Shown here one piece after another: positions 18,014-28,070 of a stretch of 34,314 bases of DNA (positions are counted from its first letter, which is position 1; every line of letters starts with the position of its first letter). The notes beneath the pieces were generated by a model. The model saw only the letters and a program-made list of their open reading frames with translations, searched no databases and had not been told where the DNA came from. The translations under genes and the position numbers were made by a program. This DNA is from an uncultured Alphaproteobacteria bacterium (GTDB lineage: Bacteria; Pseudomonadota; Alphaproteobacteria; UBA11222): NCBI GenBank assembly GCA_947258435.1, contig CAMYID010000022.1, forward strand, positions 332,279-366,592, in the 5' to 3' direction.

Positions 18014-18841
18014 TTATCTCTGGCATGACGGGCAATAAAAACTCGATCGCCCGGCCTGGATAATGCGCCCGATCCGTGCGTTGCACCCGTCATTGACACA
18101 GTCTTCCCCGGCCCGGTCATAGACCTGAAAGCCGTGCTGAAAATAGCCAAGCGCGCCATCTGTCCCCGCAAAATCCTTCAGGCTCGAACCGCCGGCCGCA
18201 ATCGCTTCCTCAAGTACCGCACGAATCGCCGCGGCCAGCCTGTCGGCGCGTTTGCCAGCGATGGTATGGGCGGATCTGCGCGGAGAAAGCCCGGCCCGAA
18301 ACAGCGCCTCGCAGGCGTAGATATTGCCGATGCCGGCAATGATTCGCTGATCGAGCAGGGCGGACTTAACCGGCCTCTTGCGGGGTTTCATCATTTGCGA
18401 AAGATAGCTGCCCGACAGCGCATTGCCCAGCGGTTCGATCCCCAGCCCCGCCAGATAACGGTTGTTATCAAGTGTGGCGGTGTTGTCGACCAGATCCATA
18501 AATCCGAACCGGCGCGGATCCGAATAGACAAGCCGCGCCCCGTCCGACAGCTCGAACTGCACATGGTCATGGGCTCCGGCCGGGACGGTCGGGGTGAAGC
18601 TGTAGCGGCCCGACATACCGAGATGCGACAGCAGCACCGTCCCGTCATCGCAGGTGATCAGCAGATATTTCGCCCGCCGGCCGACATCGATGATCTGCCG
18701 TCCCGTCAGCCGTTCGGCAAAATCGACCGGCAGGGGAAACCGCAAATCGGGTCGGCGCAGTGTCACGCCGCTTATACGCCGGCCGACAAGACGCGGCGCA
18801 AGACCGTTGCGGACAGTTTCGACTTCAGGCAGTTCAGGCAT
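18014..18841 (-). CDS. mutM: Formamidopyrimidine-DNA glycosylase (Fpg)
   Basis: This is a 275-residue base-excision repair enzyme that removes 8-oxoguanine and formamidopyrimidines and nicks the DNA. The N-terminus [14 protein letters not shown] gives the catalytic proline and Glu. LSHLGMSGR and [20 protein letters not shown] are family motifs, the latter in the helix-two-turn-helix. The C-terminal zinc finger reads CVNDGC…FYCPSCQR, with a four-residue first gap that I recall as common in alphaproteobacterial forms. It is divergent from ubiE, 44 bp apart. Confidence 0.96.
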   Translation of the reverse strand: MPELPEVETVRNGLAPRLVGRRISGVTLRRPDLRFPLPVDFAERLTGRQIIDVGRRAKYLLITCDDGTVLLSHLGMSGRYSFTPTVPAGAHDHVQFELSDGARLVYSDPRRFGFMDLVDNTATLDNNRYLAGLGIEPLGNALSGSYLSQMMKPRKRPVKSALLDQRIIAGIGNIYACEALFRAGLSPRRSAHTIAGKRADRLAAAIRAVLEEAIAAGGSSLKDFAGTDGALGYFQHGFQVYDRAGEDCVNDGCNARIGRIIQAGRSSFYCPSCQR

Positions 18842-18885
18842 ACTGCTTTGTAGCGCGGTTTGCGCCCTTCGGCTATGGTCTGCCG

Positions 18886-19683
18886 ATGCAGGATGATTTT
18901 GACCAGACCGCTGCCCCCCGACCGGACGCCGCCCCGGCGGAAGATGCCGATCATCTGACCCATTTCGGGTTTCAGCCGGTCCGGCGCGGTGAAAAGGCCG
19001 GGCGGGTGCGCGATGTATTCGACGCGGTGGCCCGCCGCTATGACCTCATGAATGATGTGCTGTCGGTCGGCGTGCACCGGCTATGGAAGAACAACCTTGT
19101 CGACTGGCTCAATCCGCAGCCCGGCTGTGCGCTGATCGATGTGGCGGGCGGGACAGGCGATATTGCCGCGCGTATCCTGCGGCGCACCAAAGGGCAGGCG
19201 GCGATCCATGTCTGTGACATCAACGAGCAGATGCTGGCGGCCGGGCGTCGCCGCGACCAGGCGCTTGCAGCGGGTGTGAACTGGATTGCGGGGAATGCGG
19301 AGGCGCTGCCCTTCGCCGATGCAAGCTTTGATGCCTATACGATTGCTTTTGGTATCCGCAATGTGACCGATATACCGCAGGCGCTGCGCGAGGCGCGGCG
19401 TGTGCTCAAGCCCGGCGGACGGTTCTTGTGTCTGGAATTTTCGCAGGTCGATGTGCCGATTCTCGACACGCTTTATGATTTTCATTCTTTCCGGCTGATG
19501 CCGCAACTGGGCGAATGGGTAGGGCAGAACCGTGCCGCCTATCAATATCTCGTGGAAAGCATCCGGCAGTTTCCCGCTCAGGACGATTTTGCCGCCATGA
19601 TCGGCGATGCCGGGCTTGGGCAGGTGAAATACCGCAATCAATCGGGCGGGATTGCCGCCCTCCACTCCGCCTGGCGGATCTGA
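18886..19683 (+). CDS. ubiE: Demethylmenaquinone/ubiquinone C-methyltransferase UbiE
   Basis: This is a 265-residue SAM-dependent enzyme that methylates the ring carbon of the ubiquinone precursor. The family start [25 protein letters not shown] (read as two adjoining pieces, about 44–68) is clear. The SAM site is [35 protein letters not shown] and [14 protein letters not shown] follow. The start at 18886 was chosen by family length; the frame is open upstream into mutM antisense. No good ribosome site is seen. ubiB follows 11 bp later, so an operon is likely. Confidence 0.96.
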   Translation: MQDDFDQTAAPRPDAAPAEDADHLTHFGFQPVRRGEKAGRVRDVFDAVARRYDLMNDVLSVGVHRLWKNNLVDWLNPQPGCALIDVAGGTGDIAARILRRTKGQAAIHVCDINEQMLAAGRRRDQALAAGVNWIAGNAEALPFADASFDAYTIAFGIRNVTDIPQALREARRVLKPGGRFLCLEFSQVDVPILDTLYDFHSFRLMPQLGEWVGQNRAAYQYLVESIRQFPAQDDFAAMIGDAGLGQVKYRNQSGGIAALHSAWRI

Positions 19684-19694
19684 CAAGCATATCG

Positions 19695-21311
19695 ATGCCA
19701 TTCGCGCCCATGCCATTCAGCCATACGCAATTCGGTCATATTCTGCGGCTTGTTCGTGCGGCGCGGATTCTCGCGCACCATGATGCGCTGTTTGCGCTGG
19801 AGGGGATGCCGACGCCTCCCTTGTCCCTGCGGATCGCATTGGCGCTTGCGCGGTTGCGCGCACCCTGGGAGCGCGAGCCGGAAGTCAGCACGGAAAGTAA
19901 CGCAATACCCCGGCCCGGGGAGCGGCTGGCCGCCGCATTTCAGCGGCTTGGCCCAAGCTATATCAAGCTGGGGCAGATGCTGGCCACGCGCCCCGATATT
20001 GTCAGTGAGGAACTGGCCCGGGACCTGATGAAGCTGCAGGACCGGTTGCCGCCATTCGATATGTCGGTCGCCCGGTCCGAAATCGCGCGCGATCTTGGGG
20101 CGGAAGTGGAGCGTTTTTTCTCCGAATTCGGTCCGCCGATTGCGGCGGCGTCCATCGCGCAGGTGCACAAGGCGCAAACCCTGCCGGGCGAAAATGAACC
20201 GACGCGTACGGTAGCTGTCAAAATTCTGCGCCCGGGGATCGCGGCGGCCTTTGCCCGTGATCTGGAAAGCTTCTTCTGGCTGGCGCGGATCATCGACAGG
20301 ACACAACCCTATTTCCGCCGGTTGCGCCCTGTTGAAATTGTCCAGATCCTTGCAGATAGCGTCGCGCTTGAAATGGATCTGCGCTATGAGGCGGCAGCCG
20401 CGTCCGAGCTTGCCGAAAATATGGCGCAGGATCCTGAATTCCGGGTGCCGCAAGTGGATTGGCGGCGTACCGGCGCGCAGGTGCTGACGATCGAATGGGT
20501 GGCGGGCATCCCGATTGGCGATCAGGATGCGCTGCGGGCTGCGGGGCATGATCTGGCCGCGCTGTCGGCCACGATGATCCGGATTTTTCTCAAGCAGGCG
20601 ATGCGCGACGGGTTTTTCCATGCGGATATGCATCAGGGCAATCTGTTTGTCGATCCTGATGGCTGTATCGTGGCGGTCGATTTCGGGATAATGGGCCGGC
20701 TTGATACGCGCAACCGGCGTTATCTGGCGGAAATCCTGTATGGCTTTATCCGCCGGGATTATCGCCGCGTGGCCGAGGTGCATTTTGAAGCCGGCTTTGT
20801 GTCGCGCGATAAATCGGTGGATGCCTTTGCGCAGGCGCTGCGATCGGTGGGCGAGCCGATCTTCGGATTGCGGGCAGGGGAAATTTCGATCGGGCGGCTG
20901 CTTGCGCAACTGTTCCGGGTCACTGAAACCTTTGCGATGAAGACCCAGCCGCAATTACTGTTGCTGCAGAAAACCATGGTGGTTGTGGAAGGGGTGGCCC
21001 GCAGTCTGGATCCCGAAGTTGATTTCTGGGCAGTGTCCGAGCCTGTGATCCGGAAATGGATGGTCGATAATCTGGGGCCCGAGGCACGGCTTGCCGAAGC
21101 GGCGGAAGGCGCCGCAGCCCTGGCGCGGGCCTTGCCCAATCTGCCGCACTGGATCGAACGTGCCGAGCAGGCGGCGGATGTGAACCGCGCGCCTGTGAGC
21201 GAATCTTTGCGGCGTGACGTGGCGGATCGGCCCCGGCTCCGGCTCGGGGGATGGCTTGGCTGGGCCATTGCCGCCATCGCCGTTTTCTGGCTGCTGATGC
21301 AGTCACACTAG
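19695..21311 (+). CDS. ubiB: Ubiquinone biosynthesis protein UbiB (atypical kinase/ATPase)
   Basis: This is a 538-residue membrane-associated protein of the ABC1/ADCK family needed for ubiquinone synthesis. Visible are the KxGQ motif (Lys91 in SYIKLGQMLATRPDI), the Ala-rich nucleotide loop IAAASIAQVHKA, VAVKILRPGI with the ATP-site Lys, FHADMHQGNLFVD with the catalytic-loop Asp, and VDFGIMGRLD in place of DFG. A hydrophobic anchor closes the C-terminus (WLGWAIAAIAVFWLLM). It starts 11 bp after ubiE. Confidence 0.96.
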   Translation: MPFAPMPFSHTQFGHILRLVRAARILAHHDALFALEGMPTPPLSLRIALALARLRAPWEREPEVSTESNAIPRPGERLAAAFQRLGPSYIKLGQMLATRPDIVSEELARDLMKLQDRLPPFDMSVARSEIARDLGAEVERFFSEFGPPIAAASIAQVHKAQTLPGENEPTRTVAVKILRPGIAAAFARDLESFFWLARIIDRTQPYFRRLRPVEIVQILADSVALEMDLRYEAAAASELAENMAQDPEFRVPQVDWRRTGAQVLTIEWVAGIPIGDQDALRAAGHDLAALSATMIRIFLKQAMRDGFFHADMHQGNLFVDPDGCIVAVDFGIMGRLDTRNRRYLAEILYGFIRRDYRRVAEVHFEAGFVSRDKSVDAFAQALRSVGEPIFGLRAGEISIGRLLAQLFRVTETFAMKTQPQLLLLQKTMVVVEGVARSLDPEVDFWAVSEPVIRKWMVDNLGPEARLAEAAEGAAALARALPNLPHWIERAEQAADVNRAPVSESLRRDVADRPRLRLGGWLGWAIAAIAVFWLLMQSH

Positions 21312-21399
21312 GGTGCCGCCGGCCTGTAAAGGGTGGCTGAAACGGGGCGCATAAATATTTGCCGTAACAAGGCACGACAAATTTGTGATCTACACTCAC

Positions 21400-21428
21400 T
21401 TGCAGTAGTTTGTGCCGCATCTGATATA
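21400..21428 (+). promoter_or_regulatory. Possible sigma-70 promoter for coaBC–dut
   Basis: TTGCAG (21400–21405) and GATATA (21423–21428) are 17 bp apart in the 212-bp gap between ubiB and coaBC. The match is moderate, and the leader to the start codon would be about 90 bases. Confidence 0.3.
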
Positions 21429-21523
21429 TTTCGGGCGAAATAACTCAGGTGAAAACAATCGCGGCTGCGCGGCAGGCGGGGTTGGGTCTTCAGATAACGG
21501 CGCAGACAGGCTGGAAGCGGAAC

Positions 21524-22744
21524 ATGTCGGGCGAAAAACGCATTTTGCTGATCATTGGCGGGGGGATTGCCGCCTATAAAAGCCTCGATCTCATCCGCAA
21601 GCTGCGGGCGGCGGATTTTCATGTCCGCTGTATCCTGACGGCGGCCGGCGCACAGTTCATTACCCCGCTTTCGGTCGCCAGCCTGTCGGGCGAAAAAACC
21701 CATATGGCGCTGTTTGACCTGACCGAAGAGGCGGAGATGGGGCATATCCGCCTGTCGCGGGCAGCGGATCTTGTCGTGGTTGCGCCGGCAACGGCCGATC
21801 TCATGGCTAAAATGGTAACCGGGCAATGTAATGATCTGGCGACAACGGCTTTGCTTGCGACAGACAAGCCGGTTTTGCTGGCACCTGCCATGAATGTGCG
21901 GATGTGGGAACATCCTGCCACCCAGCGTAACCTCGCCCAGCTTCAGGCAGACGGGATCGGCATCGTTGGCCCTGAGTCGGGGGATATGGCGTGCGGTGAA
22001 TATGGCCCGGGCCGGATGAGCGAACCCGAAGAGATTCTGGCGGCGATCGAAGCAAGGCTGTCTCCGGTGGCCGCGGCGCAGCCGCTGCGCGGAGTTCGCG
22101 CGCTCGTCACTTCCGGTCCCACCCATGAGCCGATCGATCCGGTGCGCTATATCGCCAACCGTTCGTCAGGCAAGCAGGGCCATGCCATTGCCGCGGCGCT
22201 GGCGCAACTCGGTGCGGAAACGGTGCTCGTTTCGGGGCCGACCCATGAGCCTGCGCCGCGCGGGGTCGGCATCATCCGGGTTGAAACCGCCTGTGACATG
22301 CTGCGCGCGGTCGAGGAGGCGGGGCATTTCGATGTTGCGATCTGCGCGGCGGCGGTTGCCGACTGGCGGGTGGCACGCCAGACGGGCAGCAAAATCAAGA
22401 AGACCGCCGATGGTGCCTGCCCGGACCTGTCATTGACCGAGAATCCCGACATTCTTAAATCGATCGCCCGGTCCGATGCAAATCGGCCCCGCCTTGTCAT
22501 CGGCTTTGCGGCGGAAACCGACAATGTGATCGTCCATGCGCGCGACAAGCTGGCGCGCAAGGGGTGCGACTGGATCGTGGCCAATGACGTGTCGCCCGAA
22601 ACCGGCATTATGGGGGGCGATTTCAATACCGTGCATCTGGTCAGCCAGAGCGGTGTCGTGGACTGGGCACCGATGAGCAAGATCGACGTGGCGCGTCAGC
22701 TGGCGGCCGATATTGCAACATTTTTCGATTCCGGGCAGGGCTGA
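21524..22744 (+). CDS. coaBC: Bifunctional phosphopantothenoylcysteine decarboxylase / phosphopantothenate–cysteine ligase
   Basis: This is a 406-residue fused enzyme for two steps of coenzyme A synthesis. The N-terminal CoaC flavoprotein half (about 1–180) has [32 protein letters not shown] and [13 protein letters not shown] with the active-site Cys. The C-terminal CoaB half starts near [20 protein letters not shown] and has [12 protein letters not shown] and SKIKK with the catalytic-type Lys. Start at 21524 follows GGAAGCGG. dut begins 2 bp after the stop. The panB/panC genes of the same pathway lie about 6 kb to the right. Confidence 0.96.
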   Translation: MSGEKRILLIIGGGIAAYKSLDLIRKLRAADFHVRCILTAAGAQFITPLSVASLSGEKTHMALFDLTEEAEMGHIRLSRAADLVVVAPATADLMAKMVTGQCNDLATTALLATDKPVLLAPAMNVRMWEHPATQRNLAQLQADGIGIVGPESGDMACGEYGPGRMSEPEEILAAIEARLSPVAAAQPLRGVRALVTSGPTHEPIDPVRYIANRSSGKQGHAIAAALAQLGAETVLVSGPTHEPAPRGVGIIRVETACDMLRAVEEAGHFDVAICAAAVADWRVARQTGSKIKKTADGACPDLSLTENPDILKSIARSDANRPRLVIGFAAETDNVIVHARDKLARKGCDWIVANDVSPETGIMGGDFNTVHLVSQSGVVDWAPMSKIDVARQLAADIATFFDSGQG

Positions 22745-22746
22745 CG

Positions 22747-23217
22747 ATGACGGGGGAGCTTGAAATCGCCCTGCATCGCCTGCCCCATCATGGGGAACTG
22801 CCGCTGCCTGAATATGCAAGCGCGGGTGCAGCGGGGCTTGATCTTCACGCGGCACTGCCAGCGGGGCAACCGGTGACCCTGGCGCCTGGTGCGCGCGCCT
22901 TGATCCCGACAGGGTTCGCACTTGCTTTGCCGGAAGGATTTGAGGCACAGGTACGACCGCGTTCGGGGCTTGCGCTGAAGCACGGGATCACCGTTCTCAA
23001 CAGCCCCGGGACCGTCGATGCGGATTATCGCGGCGAGGTGGGGGTTATCCTGTGGAATGGCGGCGACGCACCATTCACGATTTCCCGCGGTGAACGGATC
23101 GCGCAGCTGGTTGTTGCGCCGGTTACTCGTATCCGGCTGCGTGAGGTGGCGCAACTGCCCCAGAGCGACCGCGGCACAGGGGGGTTCGGCTCCACCGGGA
23201 CCGCGCAGTTATCCTGA
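22747..23217 (+). CDS. dut: dUTP diphosphatase (dUTPase)
   Basis: This is a 156-residue trimeric enzyme that cleaves dUTP to dUMP and keeps uracil out of DNA. The five dUTPase motifs are visible: [40 protein letters not shown] (motif 2 and the start of 3), [24 protein letters not shown] and the C-terminal [10 protein letters not shown]. Two bases separate it from coaBC, so the two are almost certainly co-transcribed; the coaBC–dut pair is common in bacteria. Confidence 0.97.
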   Translation: MTGELEIALHRLPHHGELPLPEYASAGAAGLDLHAALPAGQPVTLAPGARALIPTGFALALPEGFEAQVRPRSGLALKHGITVLNSPGTVDADYRGEVGVILWNGGDAPFTISRGERIAQLVVAPVTRIRLREVAQLPQSDRGTGGFGSTGTAQLS

Positions 23218-23257
23218 TACAGATGAATATTGCAAGACAGAACGACAAACAGAGCTG

Positions 23258-23710
23258 ATGTTTCGACTGACAAAAAAGATGCGGTTTGCGCTGGAAGCCG
23301 TGGTGGATATTGCCTATAACGCCCGGCCGCATCCGGTTCAGTCGCGTGAGATCACCCGCCGTCAGGGGATACCGCAACGCTATCTTGAGCAGGTGATGCA
23401 GCAGCTTGTCCATGCCAATATACTGAAAGGCGTGCGCGGCCCGCGCGGCGGATATACACTGGCGCGCGAAAGGCGCCGTATTTCTGTGGGCGAAATTATC
23501 CGGGTCGTCGGCGCGCTGGAAAACAACCCCGTCGCGGAAGCGGAAACCTGCTCCCCGCTCGGAGTTCAGATTATCGGGCCCTTATGGGACGAGGTGCAGC
23601 AGGAAATGATGGCGCGGCTGGATGCAATTTCGGTTGAGGATTTATGCATCCGGGCGCGCGAGGTCGGGATTGCGCCGGAATCGCATCGCCCGGCTGACTT
23701 CAATATATAA
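23258..23710 (+). CDS. Rrf2-family transcriptional regulator next to cysK
   Basis: This is a 150-residue regulator with an N-terminal winged helix ([45 protein letters not shown]). IscR-type members hold an Fe–S cluster with three closely spaced cysteines after about residue 90; here only Cys98 is in that region and Cys130 lies later, so a classical cluster is unlikely. The next gene is cysK, which suggests cysteine-related control like Bacillus CymR, a family member that binds CysK. That link is inference. Start at 23258 fits the family start; the frame is open upstream inside dut. Confidence 0.9.
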   Translation: MFRLTKKMRFALEAVVDIAYNARPHPVQSREITRRQGIPQRYLEQVMQQLVHANILKGVRGPRGGYTLARERRRISVGEIIRVVGALENNPVAEAETCSPLGVQIIGPLWDEVQQEMMARLDAISVEDLCIRAREVGIAPESHRPADFNI

Positions 23711-23778
23711 ATCCGCTCGCGCGCGACCTATATGCTGATAAGGGTATTGCGGATCGGTCAGAATATGGAGGAACAGTA

Positions 23779-24741
23779 ATGAGTGAGCAGGCAAAGAAAC
23801 CCGGCCGTGGCCGGATTTACGGCGATATTACCGAAACCATCGGCGATACGCCGCTTGTTCGGCTCAACCGGATCACGCAGGAAGGCGATATTGTCGCTGA
23901 CATTCTGGTCAAGCTTGAGTTTTTCAATCCGCTTGCCAGCGTGAAAGACCGGATCGGTGTGGCGATGATCGAGGATCTGGAAGCCAAAGGCGCGATCAAA
24001 CCCGATACGGTGATTATCGAACCGACCTCGGGGAATACCGGTATCGCGCTTGCCTTTGTCTGCGCGGCGAAGGGGTATCGGCTGATACTCGTCATGCCTG
24101 AAAGCATGTCGATCGAACGGCGCAAGATGTTTGCGCTTCTGGGAGCCGAACTTGAGCTGACCCCGGCTGCGGAAGGTATGCGCGGCGCCCTGGCCCGTGC
24201 CGAGGCATTGCGGCAGGAACATCCCGGCTCTGTCACACCGGGCCAGTTCGATAATCCCGCCAACCCCGAAATCCATCGCCGGACCACGGCGGAGGAGATC
24301 TGGAACGATACCGATGGCGGCGTCGACGTGGTGATTTCGGGCGTCGGGACTGGCGGCACATTCACAGGTGTCGGTTCGGTACTGAAATCCCGCAAGCCGT
24401 CGCTTAAAATGATCGCAATCGAACCTGAAGACAGTCCGATCCTGTCGGGCGGGCAGCCCGGACCGCACAAGATTCAGGGAATCGGCGCGGGGTTCGTGCC
24501 CGAGAACATGGATCAGTCGCTGGTTGATGAAGTGCTGACGATCGGCAACGAAAATGCGTTTGAGGTGGCCCGCAAGGTTGCCCGGCTTGAGGGCCTTCCG
24601 GTGGGAATTTCATCGGGCGCGGCGATTGCCGCCGCTTTAGAAGTCGGCGCGCGCGCCGAGATGAAGGGAAAACAGATTGTTGTGATCATCCCCTCATTCG
24701 CGGAACGTTATCTGTCCACGGCCTTGTTTGAGGGATTGTGA
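23779..24741 (+). CDS. cysK: Cysteine synthase A (O-acetylserine sulfhydrylase)
   Basis: This is a 320-residue PLP enzyme that makes cysteine from O-acetylserine and sulfide. The PLP Lys is Lys56 in [11 protein letters not shown]. The substrate loop [12 protein letters not shown] and the phosphate-binding [12 protein letters not shown] are present; [14 protein letters not shown] closes the active site. GGAGGA just before the ATG is a good ribosome site. It follows the Rrf2 gene by 68 bp and overlaps the next gene by 4 bp (GTGA), so cysteine synthesis is coupled to a sulfur-carrier activation enzyme. A CBS-type activity is unlikely given length and no regulatory domain. Confidence 0.96.
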   Translation: MSEQAKKPGRGRIYGDITETIGDTPLVRLNRITQEGDIVADILVKLEFFNPLASVKDRIGVAMIEDLEAKGAIKPDTVIIEPTSGNTGIALAFVCAAKGYRLILVMPESMSIERRKMFALLGAELELTPAAEGMRGALARAEALRQEHPGSVTPGQFDNPANPEIHRRTTAEEIWNDTDGGVDVVISGVGTGGTFTGVGSVLKSRKPSLKMIAIEPEDSPILSGGQPGPHKIQGIGAGFVPENMDQSLVDEVLTIGNENAFEVARKVARLEGLPVGISSGAAIAAALEVGARAEMKGKQIVVIIPSFAERYLSTALFEGL

Positions 24742-25565
24742 GCGCGCTCACCGACGAACAAATTGAGCGTTATGCGCGCCATATTATCCTGAAGGAAATC
24801 GGCGGCCCCGGTCAGGCACGGTTGCTGCAAAGCAAGGTTTTGCTGATCGGGGCGGGCGGGCTTGGTTCCCCGCTTGCGCTTTATCTGGCGGCTGCTGGGG
24901 TGGGGACGATCGGTATCGTCGATGACGATGCGGTGTCGCTGTCCAATCTGCAGCGCCAGATCGCGCACCGCACAGCCGATATCGGTCGCCCGAAAACCGA
25001 CAGCGCCGCCGATGCGATTGCTGCCCTCAATCCCGATGTAACGGTCAGGCGGCATCGGTTGCGGCTCACGCCCGATAATGCGGCTGACGTGATCGCCGAG
25101 TACGATCTGGTGGCAGACGGCAGCGACAATTTCGCGACCCGGTTTCTCGTGCATGATGTCTGTTACTTTCACAGGATACCGCTTGTTTCGGCGGCGCTTG
25201 GTCAATATGAGGGGCAGCTTTCGACTTATCGCGGGTTTGAAGCGGATCAGCCCTGTTATCGTTGCCTGTTCCCCGCGCCGCCGCCCGCCGATCTTGTAGC
25301 AAGCTGTTCGGAAGTCGGGATTCTGGGGCTGATCGCGGGAACCATGGCCTGTTTGCAGGGGACCGAAATTGTGAAGGAACTGGTTGGTTTCGGTGACAGC
25401 CTTGCCGGGCAGCTTCTGATCTATGATGCGCTTGAGGTAAGCTTTCGCAAGGTCAAATTCAGGCCAGATCCCCAATGCCGGCTTTGCGGGGCCGAACCGG
25501 CGATAACCGGAATCGTACCCGATGAATATCTGCCGCCAGACAACGACAACTGCGCCGTGGAATAG
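24738..25565 (+). CDS. MoeB/ThiF/HesA-family adenylyltransferase
   Basis: This is a 275-residue E1-like enzyme that adenylates the C-terminal glycine of a ubiquitin-like sulfur carrier (MoaD, ThiS or similar). Visible are RYARHIIL, the ATP loop [14 protein letters not shown], and NLQRQ with the arginine finger. SDNFATR follows, Cys190 in SCSEVGILG matches the MoeB/ThiF position, and two zinc CxxC pairs are present (Cys173/176 and Cys247/250). No C-terminal rhodanese domain is present. It begins at a GTG overlapping the cysK stop. Which carrier it serves is unknown; none is in the window. Confidence 0.93.
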   Translation: MSALTDEQIERYARHIILKEIGGPGQARLLQSKVLLIGAGGLGSPLALYLAAAGVGTIGIVDDDAVSLSNLQRQIAHRTADIGRPKTDSAADAIAALNPDVTVRRHRLRLTPDNAADVIAEYDLVADGSDNFATRFLVHDVCYFHRIPLVSAALGQYEGQLSTYRGFEADQPCYRCLFPAPPPADLVASCSEVGILGLIAGTMACLQGTEIVKELVGFGDSLAGQLLIYDALEVSFRKVKFRPDPQCRLCGAEPAITGIVPDEYLPPDNDNCAVE

Positions 25566-25639
25566 ACCGGGCAAGCAGTGGGTTTGATTGTTCCTGACAG
25601 CCCTTCATCCCGGTACGGAACAGCCATTCGAAAATAAAA

Positions 25640-25664
25640 ACGGCCCGATCATCGATCGGGCCGT
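25640..25664. terminator. Bidirectional terminator between MoeB-like and RND genes
   Basis: A perfect 11-bp stem ACGGCCCGATC/GATCGGGCCGT has a 3-base loop. The A-rich left flank gives a good T-run for transcripts on the minus strand, so it suits the RND gene best; the plus-strand side has only a weak CTTGT run. Confidence 0.85.
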
Positions 25665-25718
25665 CTTGTATTGTAGCCAGGGTGTTATCCCTGGATCTGA
25701 ACGGATGGCAGCCTCTTC

Positions 25719-28070
25719 CTAATGGGCAATTCCCGTGGCGATTTTCGCGCCAGCCTTACGCGGGAAGATCATATCCAGGATTACCGCCAGTGCGGGAAGA
25801 GCGGTGACCGCACAAATCATATTGACCATGAACATGAAGGTCAGCAACAGCCCCATATCAGCCTGGAACTGAAGTTCCGACAAGCTCCAGGTAGCCACGC
25901 CCACAGCCAGTGTGATGGCGGTGAAGATCACCGCATTGCCGGTTTCAAGCAGTGTCTGACGATAGGAATCGGTCACATTCATACCTTCATTGATATGCAC
26001 CTGCAGGCGCGAGAAGATATAGAAGGCATAATCGACGCCGATACCCACCGCGAGCACCATCACCGGCAGCGTTGCAACCTTGAGACCGATCTCAAGTTCT
26101 TTCATGAACCAATAGCCAAGGAAGGTTGCAAGCGTCAGCGGCAGGCAGCAGCAGACCGTGGCCCGCCAGTCGCGATAGGTGCCAAACACCAGGATAATGA
26201 TCACCGCATAAACGGCCAGCATCATCGGCAACTCGGACTCTGCAATCACCTCATTGGTGGCGGCCCAGATGCCGACATTACCGCTTGCCAGGCGATAGGT
26301 AATCCCCTCAACCGGGTTGTCCTGACGCCATTGCTTCACGGCACCGATCACTTCATTGATGGTGGTGGCCTTATGGTCGGCGGTAAACACCATCACCGGC
26401 ATCAGAGAGCAGGACTCGTTGTACAGGCCCGATGATTTGGGGATCGGATCCGTCGCCTGCACCAATGCCGAGCGGTTGCGCGGCAGGGCAGTGAATTTGA
26501 GGTTCCCCTCGGCCCAGCCCGCGGCCGAAACCTTGGTCAGGGTTGGCAGCGACAGAACCGAGGTGACGCCGGGCACATTCGCCATGTGCCAGGAGAATTT
26601 ATCGAGCTCACGCATATAGCCATAGCTGACGCAGCTTTGCGCCGGCGTCTCGACAATCACGGTCAGCACATCAAGCCCGATCGAGAAACGTTCAACAACC
26701 GCGCGGGAGTCAACATTATAACGGGCATCGGGGCGCATTTCCGGAGCACCGGCATGCAGATCGCCGACATGGCGGTCCTGGCTTTGCACATAGGCAACCG
26801 CGAACAGCCCGACACAGATCGTGAAAGTGATAATGGCATTTCGGGGTTTGGCGACATTGGCCAGTGCCAGCATGATCTTGTCGCGCTGTGCACGGGCGCG
26901 GGTGATCCGCTCCTTATAGCCCGCATCGAACTGGAAGTAAGAGGCAAGCAGCGGCAGCATCAGAAGATTGGTCACGATTTTCAGCGCCACACCGATGGAT
27001 GCTGTGATCGCCAGCTCCTGAATCATGCCGATCTTGATCCAGTACAGCGTGCCGAAACCGACAAGGTCGGTCACAAGCGCCATGGAACCCGGAATAAGCA
27101 GTTGACGGAAGCTGGCCTTGGCCGCCTCCATGCTGTTGGCACCGGCGGTGATTTCCTTGGAAATCAGATTGATCTGCTGCACACCGTGCGACACGCCGAT
27201 TGCGAACACCAGGAAAGGTACCAGGATGGCCAGCGGGTCAAGCCCGAAGCCCAGCACGGTCAGAATCCCGAATTGCCAGACCAGCGAGACAAGCGAGCAA
27301 ACAAGCGGCACGAAGGTCAGGATGAGCGAGCGTGAATAGAAGTAGACAGATGCCGCCGTCAGCACAAAGGCCAGGGCAAAAAACATCATCACACTTTGTG
27401 CACCCTCGGCGATATCGCCGATCATCTTGGCAAAGCCGACAATGTGGATCGTGAAATCCTCATTCTCATGCTTCTCACGGATCTGTGTTTCAAGCTGCGA
27501 GGCAAGCTCGAAATAATCGAGTTTTTCGCGGGTCTTCGGATTGATTTCCTGCAGTTCCGCACGCACCATCGCGGCGGAAAAATCATTGGCGACAAGCCGG
27601 CCGACAAAGCCGCCGCGGATCACATTATTCTGAACAAGGGGGATGTCTTCGTCCGACATATTCCCCGCTGTGATCGTACCCGGTATCACATCGCCGGCGA
27701 TAAACCCGTCTTCTGTCACCTCCAGATAGCGGGTGTTCGGTGTCCACAAGGATGTCACCGTGCTGCGCGCGACCCCGGGCAGGAAGAACACATCCTGGGT
27801 CACCGCATTCAGTTTCGCCATGAATTTGGGGTTCCAGATATTCCCTTCATTGGCACGAAGTACGATGATGATCGAATTGGATCCGCCCTGCTGATCCTGA
27901 TATTCGAAAAATGTCTCGATATACTCGTGCCCCTTAGGCAGCTGCTTTTCAAAACCTGCGTCAAGGCGAAGCTGCAAAGCAAACACGCCCATCAGGACCG
28001 TGAAAGCCATCAGCGCGGCCAAGATCAGAAAACGGAACCGAAATACAAATGCCTCGACCTTAGCTACCAT
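25719..28070 (-). CDS. MMPL/RND-superfamily transporter
   Basis: This is a 783-residue inner-membrane protein with two related halves. Each has one membrane segment (about 13–33 and 408–428), a large exported loop, then five segments (about 228–375 and 630–775). PFLVFAIGVSHGVQQINL in the first half and VMVLAVGIGVDYAFYIFSRL in the second are typical of the MMPL/sterol-sensing-like RND exporters. Known relatives move lipids or other hydrophobic molecules by proton drive; the cargo here is unknown. No membrane-fusion or outer-membrane partner gene is nearby. A terminator follows at 25640–25664. Confidence 0.92.
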   Translation of the reverse strand: MVAKVEAFVFRFRFLILAALMAFTVLMGVFALQLRLDAGFEKQLPKGHEYIETFFEYQDQQGGSNSIIIVLRANEGNIWNPKFMAKLNAVTQDVFFLPGVARSTVTSLWTPNTRYLEVTEDGFIAGDVIPGTITAGNMSDEDIPLVQNNVIRGGFVGRLVANDFSAAMVRAELQEINPKTREKLDYFELASQLETQIREKHENEDFTIHIVGFAKMIGDIAEGAQSVMMFFALAFVLTAASVYFYSRSLILTFVPLVCSLVSLVWQFGILTVLGFGLDPLAILVPFLVFAIGVSHGVQQINLISKEITAGANSMEAAKASFRQLLIPGSMALVTDLVGFGTLYWIKIGMIQELAITASIGVALKIVTNLLMLPLLASYFQFDAGYKERITRARAQRDKIMLALANVAKPRNAIITFTICVGLFAVAYVQSQDRHVGDLHAGAPEMRPDARYNVDSRAVVERFSIGLDVLTVIVETPAQSCVSYGYMRELDKFSWHMANVPGVTSVLSLPTLTKVSAAGWAEGNLKFTALPRNRSALVQATDPIPKSSGLYNESCSLMPVMVFTADHKATTINEVIGAVKQWRQDNPVEGITYRLASGNVGIWAATNEVIAESELPMMLAVYAVIIILVFGTYRDWRATVCCCLPLTLATFLGYWFMKELEIGLKVATLPVMVLAVGIGVDYAFYIFSRLQVHINEGMNVTDSYRQTLLETGNAVIFTAITLAVGVATWSLSELQFQADMGLLLTFMFMVNMICAVTALPALAVILDMIFPRKAGAKIATGIAH

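Noticed and set aside
19638-20954. 438-codon minus-strand open frame opposite ubiB
   Set aside because: The His/Arg/Pro-rich product has no recognisable domain and lies fully against ubiE and ubiB.
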